NCBI GenBank assembly: GCA_003993805.1
Contig: RSEF01000004.1
Location: forward strand, 20,153,437-20,217,436
Source of the DNA: Himantopus leucocephalus
Lineage: Eukaryota > Chordata > Aves > Charadriiformes > Recurvirostridae
Direction of reading: 5' to 3'
DNA length: 64,000 nucleotides
Shown: piece by piece, positions 1 through 10,679 of the stretch
How positions within the stretch are numbered: the first letter of the stretch is position 1
Layout of the letters: each line of letters starts with the position of its first letter
Notes under the pieces: generated by a model
Told to the model about the DNA's origin: nothing
What the model saw: only the letters and a program-made list of their open reading frames with translations
The model's database searches: none
Position numbers and translations under genes: made by a program

Positions 1-2706
1 AGGTGAATAGACTTCTGAGATGTCAATGTTCTGGGAGTGTTTGTGGGGTCTCAGATTGCTCTGACAGCACTGGCCCTTTTAGAAGGCATTTGCTAGTGTC
101 AGAATGCTGTTTTAGAGGGGTTAATGAGCCCTTGAGGAGGTTGGAGGGGTTTCTTAATAGAAAAGGAGGAGAAGGTGTACTGAAAAGAACAGAAGGGAGA
201 AGGCAGTGAGGAAAGCTTGTCTTTTTTGTAGTTATTCCGTATTCAGGTGGACTCTGTGCTCTAGTATCTGTGAACAGCCTGCGAGTATAAATGCTCCAGG
301 AGAAGGTGGTATTTCAATACAAAATACTCTGATATTCCAGGCTCAAGTGAGCTCATGGTGTGTATATATAGCAAAAGATAGCTTTGGCTGTGTCACTGCC
401 ACTGGTTGGATGACGTGGCATCATCCGGCATTGCCCTAGAACATGTTCAGGCCATGGAGGTGTGATGCGTGGGTATTCAGCAAATGCGTATTTAGAGCTT
501 GACTTTACATTTGGGTATAGAAAAACTGAGTTTTCCATTTTGGTTTACCTAGGGTTTGGGATTGCAGGGTGGTGTGGGAGTACCCTGAGCGTTTAGGAAA
601 GGGAATCCAATGAAGTGCTGGAAAGTCACCATAGAAACATCCATGTGTTGAGAGTATGACAGAATTGTTTCTGTAGATACTTCCTGAGGCTTTAAAGGCT
701 GATACTTTTTCAGAAATACTAGAGTGCGACCAATTAATTGAAATGGGGAGATTCAGAGTATCAGACACTTGGATGCCTGGGTGTGTGGAGGGATGGGGAT
801 GCTTTTGGATCAAGTCCTCTGCTGTAGTGGGCAAGCATGTCACATACTCCCCTTAATTTTATCAAGATGTATTGTGAAAGCAGTTGAATCCAGGCTCCCA
901 GTACTGCTACTCCCTGAGAACCACTGGGCTTTGATGACTGGAGACCTGTTTCTCATTCCCACCCCAAAGGTACCCATGGTTACTTGGGGCTGTGTAAATA
1001 GCTTTTCTGCCTCCCTGGTGCTTTCCCTAGTGTACTTAAGAGTCAATTATTTTGCTACCTTCCTCTTGTAAAATTGAATCTCAGTTTGCCCGGTCTCCTA
1101 GGTTATCCTTCTCAGCACTCCTTTCAATGTGAATTTCTCTGTCATGGGTGACTGGAACGGTGCAGTTCTGTGGAACCTTCTTCCCATTGTCTTGTCATGT
1201 CCCACAGATGCGTGAAGACTTGCAGTGGATGTGTCCAGGGGCCAAGGATACATTTCCCTTAGCAAAAGCTTCAAGGTGGTTTGTATTTGAGTTTCTTGTA
1301 AAATGATCGTGGTGTTGACCACTGAATTGTCCTCTACAAGAGGTCAGAATTTTTATTAGTTCACGTCTCCAATGCTGTGAGGGAATATTAAGCATTAATT
1401 AACCATTACATCAGTTTAAAATTCACATGCCAGTTCTTGCTTGCACAACAAATAACCTCTGGCTCGCTTGCAGTTTCTCTAGTTAAATGATACTTTGCCT
1501 CTGTCTGTCTTCATCTTGTTTCAGCAGAGTAGGGAACTAAAAGAAAGAGCCCTCGGATGTCATTTGCACATGACAACTACTTTGTGTGTGCTGTTGGCAC
1601 TGCTGTGTGTGGTTGGCTCACCAGGACATCTGGAGCTCTGGTAGGTGCTTGGAGCGCAGATGAGGAGCTCAAAGCGTTTGGAAGTTCTTTGCTGTGCCGC
1701 AGTCAGCACATGGGCCTTCCTGAGGCTTCTGCTTTCGCTTATTATAATGTTGCAGGTAGAAATGAAATGGGGTAGTATGGCAGTAACCATTGATTGGCCT
1801 TTCTGTTAGATAATCTGTGGAGACAAAGAACCTTTGTACCTGATTCATAAGCCACATTTGATCAGTGGTGTTTTTTTAATCTCTGTATTTGTAACAGTAC
1901 ACTTCTGAAGTTCTGTTGACAGTAATGGGTCATCAGGTTCCTGCTTTTTATCCAGAATTCTTGAGCATTCAGAAAAACCTTTATGGAAACCATAGGGTAG
2001 AAAGAATCGTCCTCAGGTGAGCTGGTGAACAAGCGTTACTTGGACCAGTCCTAAGAGAAGGTAATCCAGCTTGTTCTTAAAAGAATTAGGAACAAATTCA
2101 TTAGTTTTAGATGACCTGTACTGCTCTGATGTTTCAGTGTCCTTGCAGAGGGATTTCTGATGTTGAATGTCAGTCACGTGTGAAGATGAGGATGATTGCT
2201 TGGTTTTAGGTCTGCTTTCTGGCACTGCAATATTTTAAGTGTTCATTTTTCCTTTTGAAAATGGGACAGAAGTAAGGCCACGTGTATAAGAAATGTGCAA
2301 GTGTGCTATCATAACAAATGGAGGACCCAAACTAGACCGAAGGCTCATGGTGTTTGGTTTTTGGTATGTCTGCTAAGATGTTTCCCACTTCACAGAGCTT
2401 TACAGAGAAATTAAGGAAGAATAAGAGAAGATGGGAGAAAGGACATGTTATTCTCTTAACTCCTGCAGTGAGTAGAACAATGTCAATACAGAAATGGTGG
2501 CCAGTGTCAAATTAGGAAACAGAATCAATTTGTCATGAATTTCCATCCATATCCCATAAAGGATGATCTTAATGGTGCTGTGACTCAGAACTAGTCCTCA
2601 GCAGGACACTTGGCTGGAAACTGGAAACATCTGACTGGACAGTTGGTGAGAGCTGGGCTAGAGTGGAGCCAGTCAGGATTTTGCCTCTGACTTCAGAGGC
2701 ATTGTG
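1..2706. other. Unique noncoding sequence
   Basis: Middle-GC, non-repetitive DNA. Open frames here are under 115 codons and overlap each other on both strands (for example 505-843 minus against 769-1071 plus), with no recognisable protein. No repeat, RNA gene or promoter is evident. Confidence 0.65.
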
Positions 2707-2747
2707 CTTTCATCTTTTTCTTTTTCTTTTTTTTTTTTTTTTTTATN
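2707..2747. repeat. T-rich tract with a terminal N
   Basis: 'gctttcatctttttctttttc' leads into about 18 Ts and then 'at' and an N at 2747. It could be a plain low-complexity tract or the poly-A tail of a minus-strand retrocopy. The DNA after it (2748-2880) has no gene-like sequence I recognise, so the simple reading is preferred. Confidence 0.85.
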
Positions 2748-4109
2748 GTCAGAGTAGGATCCTGTAGGGACTTTGGTTGAGGTGTGTTAATTGCTCATCT
2801 CAGTGGCCCTATGTTTGATGAAGCTGGCCATCCTCCAGGAATTTGGTATATTATTTCACAATAAAATATTTAAGACACCATTTTCATAAAAACTTTCTCC
2901 AATAAGCTGCTTCTTGTCTTGGACAATCACTCTGAATTATCCATCAGGCTCCCAGTTCTTTTCAGAATTAATGGCTTGACCCAGTTACACAATTCATTCC
3001 TCGTTCATTTTTCTTAGTATCTTGGATAGTCATTTATTTCCCATCACATTGTATATCGGAATGACCTGTCCTATATTTTTCTAGTTATTTAGCTCCTGTT
3101 GGGTAATGGGCATTTGTAGAGGTTTGACTTTCAGTACTGAACAGGCATGTTCCAGTCTTTTTTGTAGGTTCCCACAGGAGCTGTTCGGTATTGTGCAGGG
3201 ACTGGTGCTACATGATGCTGCACAGTTAGAAAAGTGAAGCAATCTTCATCAAATGCCTTGGTTTTGAGCAGTCTCTGAACAACATTCTGAAATTTGCTTA
3301 CAATGGTTTTTTTCTTCTCTGTCCCCAAATATTGCTAAATTAATAAGGTTATAACTAAATAATTTTTTTTTTCTTAAAAAATGACACATGGAGAATTTTC
3401 AGCTGTAATGGCATGTTCTCTCATTGCTAATACTCACTGTAGATTGTGTTTTTCCTCACCGGTGCTTTTCGAAACTGGAAGTAGGTGGTTTTCTCTGTGC
3501 ACTGTTTAATTGAATCAGGTGAAGTGAATGGCAGTGGGCTCCCACTCTGCATGCCATCCTTGGTGTGAATTTTGAAACAGCACACATGGTTCTAATACAA
3601 ATTTTGACTATGCTGTTATTTTAGTGCTATTTTTTAATATTACATTTACAAAAACATTGGCAATCAAAGAACTTGTTACCATTTGTGCTAATTTCAGGAG
3701 ATGATCACAGGACTATGTAATTAGCATTGATTAAACAAGGAGCTGAATGGAGAGAGGCTACTTATGAGATGGGAGAGCAGGACATTTTCACTGCTAGACA
3801 AGGAACACTTAACAGTATGTTAATGAATCAAGACAGCTGGAGAATTCATAAAGGGCAAATCAGATATGATTGCTTCTGTTACAAGGCAATAGGTAGGTCA
3901 CTGGGCATTATGAGATACTTACGGTGGTATCCTGTTGTACTATGAGGAAAGTAAGAGATTTATGTAATGGAAATCCTGTTTCACAGCTCTAATAAGCTTG
4001 TTAATAACAATTCAGTGTGTCATGGCATTTAGTAAGGATTTCGGATTTCGTCATGTAGAATGAGGAGAAAGATTCAAGTGGAAAAGGAAGAAAGACTTTG
4101 CAATGAACA

Positions 4110-4125
4110 TTTTTTTTTTTTTTTT
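4110..4125. repeat. Poly-T tract
   Basis: An uninterrupted run of about 16 Ts between 'caatgaaca' and 'gtacagcag'. No retrocopy could be recognised on the minus strand beside it. Confidence 0.95.
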
Positions 4126-5750
4126 GTACAGCAGTGTAGGCCAGCATCACCCTTGGAGAGGCTTGCAGGGACTGCGATTTAAAGTCCTGCACAGTGCAAA
4201 GAAAGGGTGGTTCCACTTGTGTTGCCTCTATGCCACCTGCTTGTCTGCCTTTAAAATGGGGCTACATTTGTAGAGAATTTGGTGGGGGGAACTAGGCAGG
4301 GCCAGTTCACTTTTGTGAGTACAACAAGCCACTGCTGCATGAAATGCCATGTGCTGAAGGCTTTTGGAGCTCTCATGTGAAACCCATTGTGCAAACAGCT
4401 CACAAAAGCTTGTGTTCTTCATTCCCCATTTTGCAAACAGGGCGCTGTGGGCGAGAATTGATAGGTGCAGGCTGTGTTTCTCACCTTAGCATTCAGCCAC
4501 CTGCATGAGCTAAGCAGATTGATGCTACCACCTGGAAAAGGGGCAGAAATTTAGGGTGCTGAAATCTAGGAATGAGTTTAGTGAGTTCTGTATCCCCTTG
4601 CAGTGGAGCTCATGCTATGCAGTGATGTAGCTAACTCATTCGTGCAGTAGGTTTGGATGCCTGGGCGGGTTACCATTTGGGTGAATCTACCCTGGATGTA
4701 GTGGTATTGGAACTGTTTGAAGAACTCTAGTTTATCACCCAAATGAGCAGAGTACTTAGATCATGCCATTTCCCATCTAATCCTCTTCAGGCTTGACTGC
4801 CCATGTAATTCCTTGGAAGGGCCATTCAACTTCCCTACTCTGCCTTTCTCCTCAGACCCAAAATCCCAGTGTCAGGCAACCCCCAAAGTCTGTTTTCTCT
4901 TCTGTATTTGCCATCAGAAGAACTTGTCCATGAGACTCAGTCTTCCTAATGCCTGTTGCTTCCGAAACTGACGATTTGTATGTTCTACACCAGCGTGAAG
5001 GTCTTGCGTCATTACTGTTTGACATTGTCACAAGACACAACAGCATCTGTATGTATTTGCACAAAACCCAACCGCAGAAGTTGCTTTTATTTTGCCTCTT
5101 CACTCAAAAAAGCCCATTTACATTCATGTGCATAACCACAATTCTGTCCATTTAAATGCTGGTTCAACAGTTCAGTGGTGGTTACAGTTTTTTGCTTATT
5201 GGTCTGTCTGGGATATGATGCGACATCTGTGAAATACGCATCCTCTAAGAACTGGAGAGCAGCCTGAAGCAAAACCCTGCATGTCTGAACAGCTCCACAG
5301 CTTGAGAAGACAGGAGAGAATGCAAGTTTTTTTGATCTAGATTTTCTGTGGCTGATTCCTTTCTCATGATTAATCCAGCTCTTTGAATCTCAGCACCAAT
5401 TTTATGTGACTGAAACCCCTTTCTAGACTTGCCTACAGAGGGCAAGGGCTGTGGTTTTTGTTAAAACCTGACTTCAGTGATACAACACAAAATATGTTTG
5501 CTCTTGCTTCCACATCATCTGCTCATTTGTAGACTGTACAATGCATTGATACGGGTGAGCACATATAAGCTTATTCCAGATTGCTCGTGCATAGTTGTGC
5601 TGTGTCTTCTGCCTTGGATTCAGTTAAAGGAGGAATTCTCAGAGCTGTGGAGGTAGTGCAGTTTTTGATCCATTGCCAGTTCCAAGTAAGGTCTTTTCAC
5701 TAGGAAAAGTCATGCTGGTAATAGATATTGACTGTCAGCTTCACTTTTGT

Positions 5751-5807
5751 TTCTTTCTTCATTTCTTCTTTCTTTATTTTTTATTCTCTCCTTCTTGAAG
5801 GAGGATG
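5751..5807. repeat. Pyrimidine-rich low-complexity tract
   Basis: A TTTC/TTCTT-rich stretch ('tttctttcttcatttc', 'ttctttctttatttt', 'attctctccttctt') with few purines. It is not followed by a convincing exon: no long frame opens after the only nearby AG. Confidence 0.7.
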
Positions 5808-6379
5808 ATCAGGCTAATTCGGGCTGTTCCCTAATTGCAGTAGAAGCATGGGTGGAGGTATACATTAAAGCGTAAACAAACAGGAATCTGCTAGATAAAC
5901 ATTTAATTTCTGCCTACTTACTTCAATTTTAAGTCCCAGAGGACCAACTTCCTATTATCGCTGAACCTCATTATAGTTTTATCTCTGGTCTTATAATAAA
6001 ATCAAAAGCATTAAGTAACTAGAGCTGTCCTAGGCTATTTATGATTGATTCAGGTAACCACTAATTGCAGTTTGCCTCCCAAATGCTGTGGAAGTTGAAG
6101 GTCTTTTGCTGTATGTGTGGTCAGATGTCTTCTGAGATGCTGCATGAAGAAAAGTTAATAGCGACCAGGGTTATTTAATATCCTAAATAAGGATACAGAG
6201 AAGGAAGTGGAAAGCAATCTGGCAATGTCTGCTCTAGCTGCTGGCATGGTTTTGTTACAAATTAACTGTATCAGAGTGAATTAGAAATGGAAAAAAGAGT
6301 TGCAAATGTTCTTGTGATTTGGAAAGTGAATTTAGATTTGCTTGTATATGTGACTATTTTCATGTTTTCCATGGAACTT

Positions 6380-6780
6380 GTTCATATGGTTCCAATTATT
6401 CACTTAAATCCCATATTATTATTTTCAGTTTCCTGAGTGCATGATTTATGTAACTAAGAATATTAAAGCCAAATGCGCAAATTGAAATTCACTGCACATT
6501 GATTAAATTGGCTGTATGCATTACTTAAGTTAAATAAATTACATATGTTAAAAAATAAACAGCAAACTATGACTATAATAGTTACAATTTGCAATTCGAA
6601 TGACCTATAAACCAAGAATTATTTGCTGACAAAATGTTTGAATAATATTGAATAATGAATACATTAGAGAATTTCATGATGTGTTCATCACAATTAATGA
6701 ATAAGGAAAAAATACTCATCAAATATTATGTAAGTATTTGTTCAGTGGAGAACCAAATTCACAACAGGTTATTTGGAAAG
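6380..6780. other. AT-rich unique block, possible conserved noncoding DNA
   Basis: About 400 bases of strongly AT-rich, non-repetitive sequence with no CpG-decay look and many homeodomain-like cores ('tgattaaattgg', 'attaatgaataagg', 'gaataatgaat'). No frame of any length exists. Blocks like this in vertebrate gene deserts are often conserved enhancers, but base composition alone cannot show that. Confidence 0.25.
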
Positions 6781-7542
6781 TCCAGCTGAATGTAAAGGAT
6801 GCAGGAACGGGTAAGGTGTGATGAGACTTGTAAGGGGCAGTTTCCGAAGGAGGCTCATTGTCCCACATACCTTAATGGCTGTTGGATAAAAGGCGCATAT
6901 GAGGAACTCACGGTCACCTTTGTAGCAGTCCACTGGTGGTGTTGCACATAATACTGTTTTAAGAAGGCTGCTTTCTGCATGTATGCATCTTCTTTTTGTG
7001 AAGAAAGAGAAAAATATAAGACCGTGGTGATGCTACATCCATGGAAGGTCAGAATGGGGTGGTTAAAGTGCTCGCTCCTCTTTTGCTGCAGAATTTGAAC
7101 ACAATCCAGACTGAATCTTGCCTTGATGGTGTTCCCCTCTTCTCTACAAACACGTTCATGTTCTTCCTGTGTTTATCTGTCCCAGTGCTGGTGGGGCCTG
7201 GAACTGCTTGTCTCACCAGTGGGAATGTGGCTCTTCTGGGAGGGAGAAACTTCTGGGTTGAAGCTTTTTAAAAGTAGCTGATAGCTAAGGGGCTTGGGCT
7301 CATTTTTTTTTTTCTGAAAGTTGGTCTCTGTTGAGATGTTTCAAGTTCAGGATCTGCAGTCAAAGTGAAGTATTGGAATACCTGGGCAAATGGATAGGTC
7401 TAACTTCATAAAGCTCTTCCTTCATTGTTTGCTCTAGTCCTGTTGAAAACAAAATAGTACCCTAAAACCTGTGGGCTGTTGAGCTTTTAGTCTGACGGAA
7501 AAATTATACAACAGACAAAACCAAACAAGCACAGACCGTGCG

Positions 7543-7572
7543 CCCCCCCCCCCCCCCCCCNCCCCCCCCCCC
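7543..7572. repeat. Poly-C run interrupted by one N
   Basis: There are 18 Cs (7543-7560), an N at 7561, and 11 more Cs. The opposite strand is a poly-G run able to form quadruplexes. The N almost certainly marks unresolved homopolymer length, so the true length is unknown. Confidence 0.97.
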
Positions 7573-8297
7573 AATCCAAGCTATTTTTTCAAATACCAGC
7601 TTCCAAATGCCAGCAATCCATCAATTTACAAAACCCTTTCTAGCCTTCTACTAGAGGAACCCATTGTGTTTTATAAACCTTGCTAACAGTTCATGTGTAT
7701 AGTGATAACACTAATGAAAGGTGTAAAGTTTTATTTTAATGTATAGACAAAGCAGCTCTATAGCAAAAGATTTAACTGTAGGACATTTAAAAAAAGATAC
7801 ATTAAGAGATGAAGTGCTCAGAAGAATTAAGAACAGATTGTATGGGGAACTTGAAAGGTCACAGCAGTAATGATTGCATTAAGGGAAAAAGGGCATGTTA
7901 GCGAGGAATGGGCAAGTATGGATGTTAAATCTTGGATGGTAAATTATTTCATCTTAGCCTGGTAGAGAAATCTCCATGCTTTAGTGAAGATATGGTGTTC
8001 CTCATCACCTTCCATCAGCCCTCATTAATTTCTGGGGAAGATGCAAAAGGCAAGGTTAGTTCCAGTTGGTTGAGGGGTGGTGCCTTCCACATTTCTTTCC
8101 TACTTAATGCACATTCATCTTGAAATTTATTCATTCACAGTGGGGAGACAGGCAAGTATGTTATACCATGCTAGCTGGATTTTTGTTTGGGGTTTTTTTT
8201 TGTTACTTCTTACTTTCTCATAATGTACAAACACCTTTCTTAATATTTTAAAAAAATCTTCCCTGTATGTTGTTTTTTTTTTTATCTTCTCCCACCT

Positions 8298-8315
8298 GGG
8301 CTGGGGTGGGGAGGG
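8298..8315 (+). repeat. G-quadruplex motif (four G runs)
   Basis: GGG-ct-GGGG-t-GGGG-a-GGG with loops of 2, 1 and 1 bases meets the standard quadruplex pattern and is followed by gcgcgc. Short loops favour a stable fold. It sits in otherwise ordinary sequence with no gene start recognised nearby. Confidence 0.85.
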
Positions 8316-9235
8316 CGCGCGGCATGAAGATTCTGGGTTGTTTCAGTCCTGGATTTTAGGTAGTGCTGCAGGATTGCCTATAGCAGCCTGGGCCTCCACA
8401 GCTGTCCAGGAGCAAAAGATACCATAGTTGCATATCCCCCTACTCTTTTCTGCACTCCTAACATCCTATATTCTATCCCTGCCATAGCTTCTACAAAAGC
8501 ATTGTGGCATGTCTAAAACCTAGTTTGGTTGTTGGAATAGCGCTTGGAAATATTAGTGAGTTCTGAGCTTAAAGAAGATCAGAGATGTGCATATGGAGAG
8601 TACTAACTGAAATAGGTAGTGCAGTACATTATGGGTAATGTTTTTATTTTCCATTTATTTCCATTATTTCCCTCAAGTAAAACTCCTGTGGGAGTAGTGG
8701 GCTGAGTGCTCATTTTTAAAGTTTTCTTTAGAACTGAAGTTTTGCTGACTCTGCAAATTGGGCATTTTTAAATGCTATTGCAGTCCTCTTATAGTGAGGT
8801 GAATTGTATTTCTATCCTGTGAAGTACCACATGCCTGGCTCTATTTGTTATCTTTCACCTTCATGAAAATGCATTTGAATAACAGAATCTGCAAATACAG
8901 CTTAGGAAGAAGAGAACAATATATGAATATGAACAATTCTGAAAAAGCACTTGTAAAATAAATAGGCAGTACTATTCTTACCGTAAAGAAACCAGTGGCC
9001 TGATATTATCTGATGTTGAGCACCCTGTGCATCGGTGGCAGTCAGCTCCTCTGAATTTCAAGCCATAAAGCGACTTGCCAGTCAGCAGCTGGTCTGTGAT
9101 GGGACTGCCACAGGACCTTGTTCCCACTATGATATTCAAACTGTGCTACCCTGACAGTAATGGCGTGCTGCAAAGAATAAGCAGGCTCAACATTTGAATT
9201 TGAAATTAATTTTATTTGTTACATTGAATTAACTA

Positions 9236-9443
9236 TTATAATCTATAAAATGTACTGTATAAAACACACAAAATGGAAACCAATGCCTATCTGTGGCAAT
9301 TTAGCATCTTTTCTGTGATCAAAAAAAATGGAAGAGGCANTTATAATCTATAAAATGTACTGTATAAACCACACAAAATGAAAACAAATACCTATCTGTG
9401 CAATTTAGCATCTTTTCTGTGATCAAAAAAAATGGAAGAGGCA
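9236..9443. repeat. Direct duplication around a single N (assembly-type), about 104 bp x 2
   Basis: Positions 9236-9339 and 9341-9443 are nearly identical copies. Both start 'ttataatctataaaatg' and end 'aatggaagaggca', with a single N at 9340. They differ by about four substitutions and one deleted g. Two overlapping contig ends that were abutted instead of merged would give exactly this. A true tandem duplication is possible but would not explain the N at the junction. Confidence 0.9.
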
Positions 9444-10226
9444 GCTTTATCTTGAAAAATTACCCTCAAGGTAAAAAGTAATCCTCCAGATCTGGCTGCC
9501 AGATAGGAAAGTGTAAACCTTTCACATTTGTGTCCTACCCAGGCCTCTTTCTCTAATGTGGAACTGCTTTTACTGTTCTTAAGATAAACCTATTAATTTT
9601 GATCAAACTTCTTGTCTTAGGATGTAAAGAAAGATGCTTGTGCTGACAAGTACTACCTGATTGCAAAGGTGGTCTCTGTCAGAGCCTGTTGGACTCAGTG
9701 GAGAAGGTTCTCTGGTGTTTTTATTTTGCTTAGACCATATTCTGCTAAGCGTTTAAAATATGGATGTGTCTGAGTTAACAGAGGACAGCAGATGCATGCT
9801 CAGGGTGACTCTCGTTCCAGGTAGTTGTAGCACGGATAGGGATCCAGAAGGCGCTCATTAGAGAGAAAACTATTGCTGTGTTATTTCTGATCATAAACCA
9901 GGTGATGGGATCCATCCTGGCAGAAAAAGATGTAGCTTATGCTTGTGCTTGTTGTGCTAATTTTATAGCAAATGTTTTGCTTTATGTAACAGAACTTCAG
10001 GTACTGCAGGTTTTAAGATGGTCTTCAGCCAGATACTGAATTACTCACCTCCAGGAAAGTGAGAGAGAAAAGTCTGGACCCTACAAGAGGTGGGTGACTT
10101 GGGAGTAAAACATCAAGACCAGACCTCACTGCTGGCAAGGGTGCCGGGAGCTGTGCTGAGGCTGAGCCATTAAGTCCTGCCTAGATGAGCTCTGCACCTG
10201 CTCTGTCAGGTAACCTCCTTGTGTGG

Positions 10227-10519
10227 CAGGGTCAGTCACTGCCAGCCAGCCTCAGGACTGAAGTGGCTAACTGATATAAAACCCGTTGAAATGAACCTTT
10301 TCACTACTGATAGTGGGCTGCCTCCCATGTTTTTATATGTTCTGGGGGTGTTATGATCTTTTAAGCCCTGTANCAGGGTCAGTCACTGCCAGCCAGCCTC
10401 AGGACTGAAGGGGCTAACTGATATAAAACCCGTTGAAATGAGCCTTTTCACTACTGATAGTGGGCTGCCTCCCATGTTTTTATATGTTCTAGGGGTGTTA
10501 TGATCTTTTAAGCCCTGTA
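10227..10519. repeat. Direct duplication around a single N (assembly-type), 146 bp x 2
   Basis: Positions 10227-10372 and 10374-10519 are both 146 bases, starting 'cagggtcagtcactgcc' and ending 'ttttaagccctgta', separated by one N at 10373. Only about three substitutions separate them (for example agtggc/aggggc and gaacc/gagcc). This is the first of two chained duplications here. Confidence 0.92.
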
Positions 10520-10676
10520 TCAGATTTAAGGGTAAGGGTAAAGGATGTTTGGGTCCGCAGGCTTCTATAAAATACAATTTNGTTCTGGGGGTGTTATGAT
10601 CTTTTAAGCCCTGTATCAGATTTAAGGGTAAGGGTAAAGGGTGTTTGGGTCCGCAGGCTTCTATAAAATACAATTT
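10486..10676. repeat. Second chained duplication around a single N, 95 bp x 2
   Basis: Positions 10486-10580 and 10582-10676 are 95-base copies starting 'gttct' and ending 'aaaatacaattt', with an N at 10581. They overlap the preceding duplication, so one true sequence appears to be laid down in three overlapping pieces. The copies differ by two substitutions. One lies in the telomere-like 'aagggtaagggtaaagg' part and decides whether it has four GGG runs. A minus-strand open frame with an internal peptide repeat across 10383-10673 is a by-product of this duplication. Confidence 0.92.
10626..10649 (+). repeat. Telomere-like G-quadruplex motif
   Basis: GGG-taa-GGG-taaa-GGG-tgttt-GGG. It resembles degenerate telomeric repeat units but is only about two units long, so it is not a real interstitial telomere. 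The duplicate at 10530-10553 has 'gga' in place of the third GGG and loses the fourth run. The motif therefore depends on which copy is correct. Confidence 0.7.
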
Positions 10677-10679
10677 TAC

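Larger units (their letters stand above)
2748..6379. other. Unique noncoding sequence
   Basis: Apart from the poly-T and pyrimidine tracts listed separately, nothing recognisable is seen. Short frames such as 3727-3945 and 4949-5155 have no familiar motif. Confidence 0.6.
6781..9235. other. Unique noncoding sequence around the poly-C run
   Basis: Outside the poly-C run and the G-quadruplex motif this is ordinary sequence with T-runs at 7303-7313, 8193-8200 and 8273-8283. The only frames are 63 to 76 codons at 7041-7271 and 7932-8123, and both lack family features. Confidence 0.6.

Noticed and set aside
2707..2880. Processed retrocopy with a poly-A tail on the minus strand
   Set aside because: Only the T run supports it; no target-site duplication and no gene-like sequence next to it.
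10383..10673. Minus-strand open frame with a repeated peptide (FIEACGPKHPLPLPLNLIQ type)
   Set aside because: The repeat comes from the two duplications joined by Ns; in the real sequence the unit probably occurs once, and the frame reads through an N.
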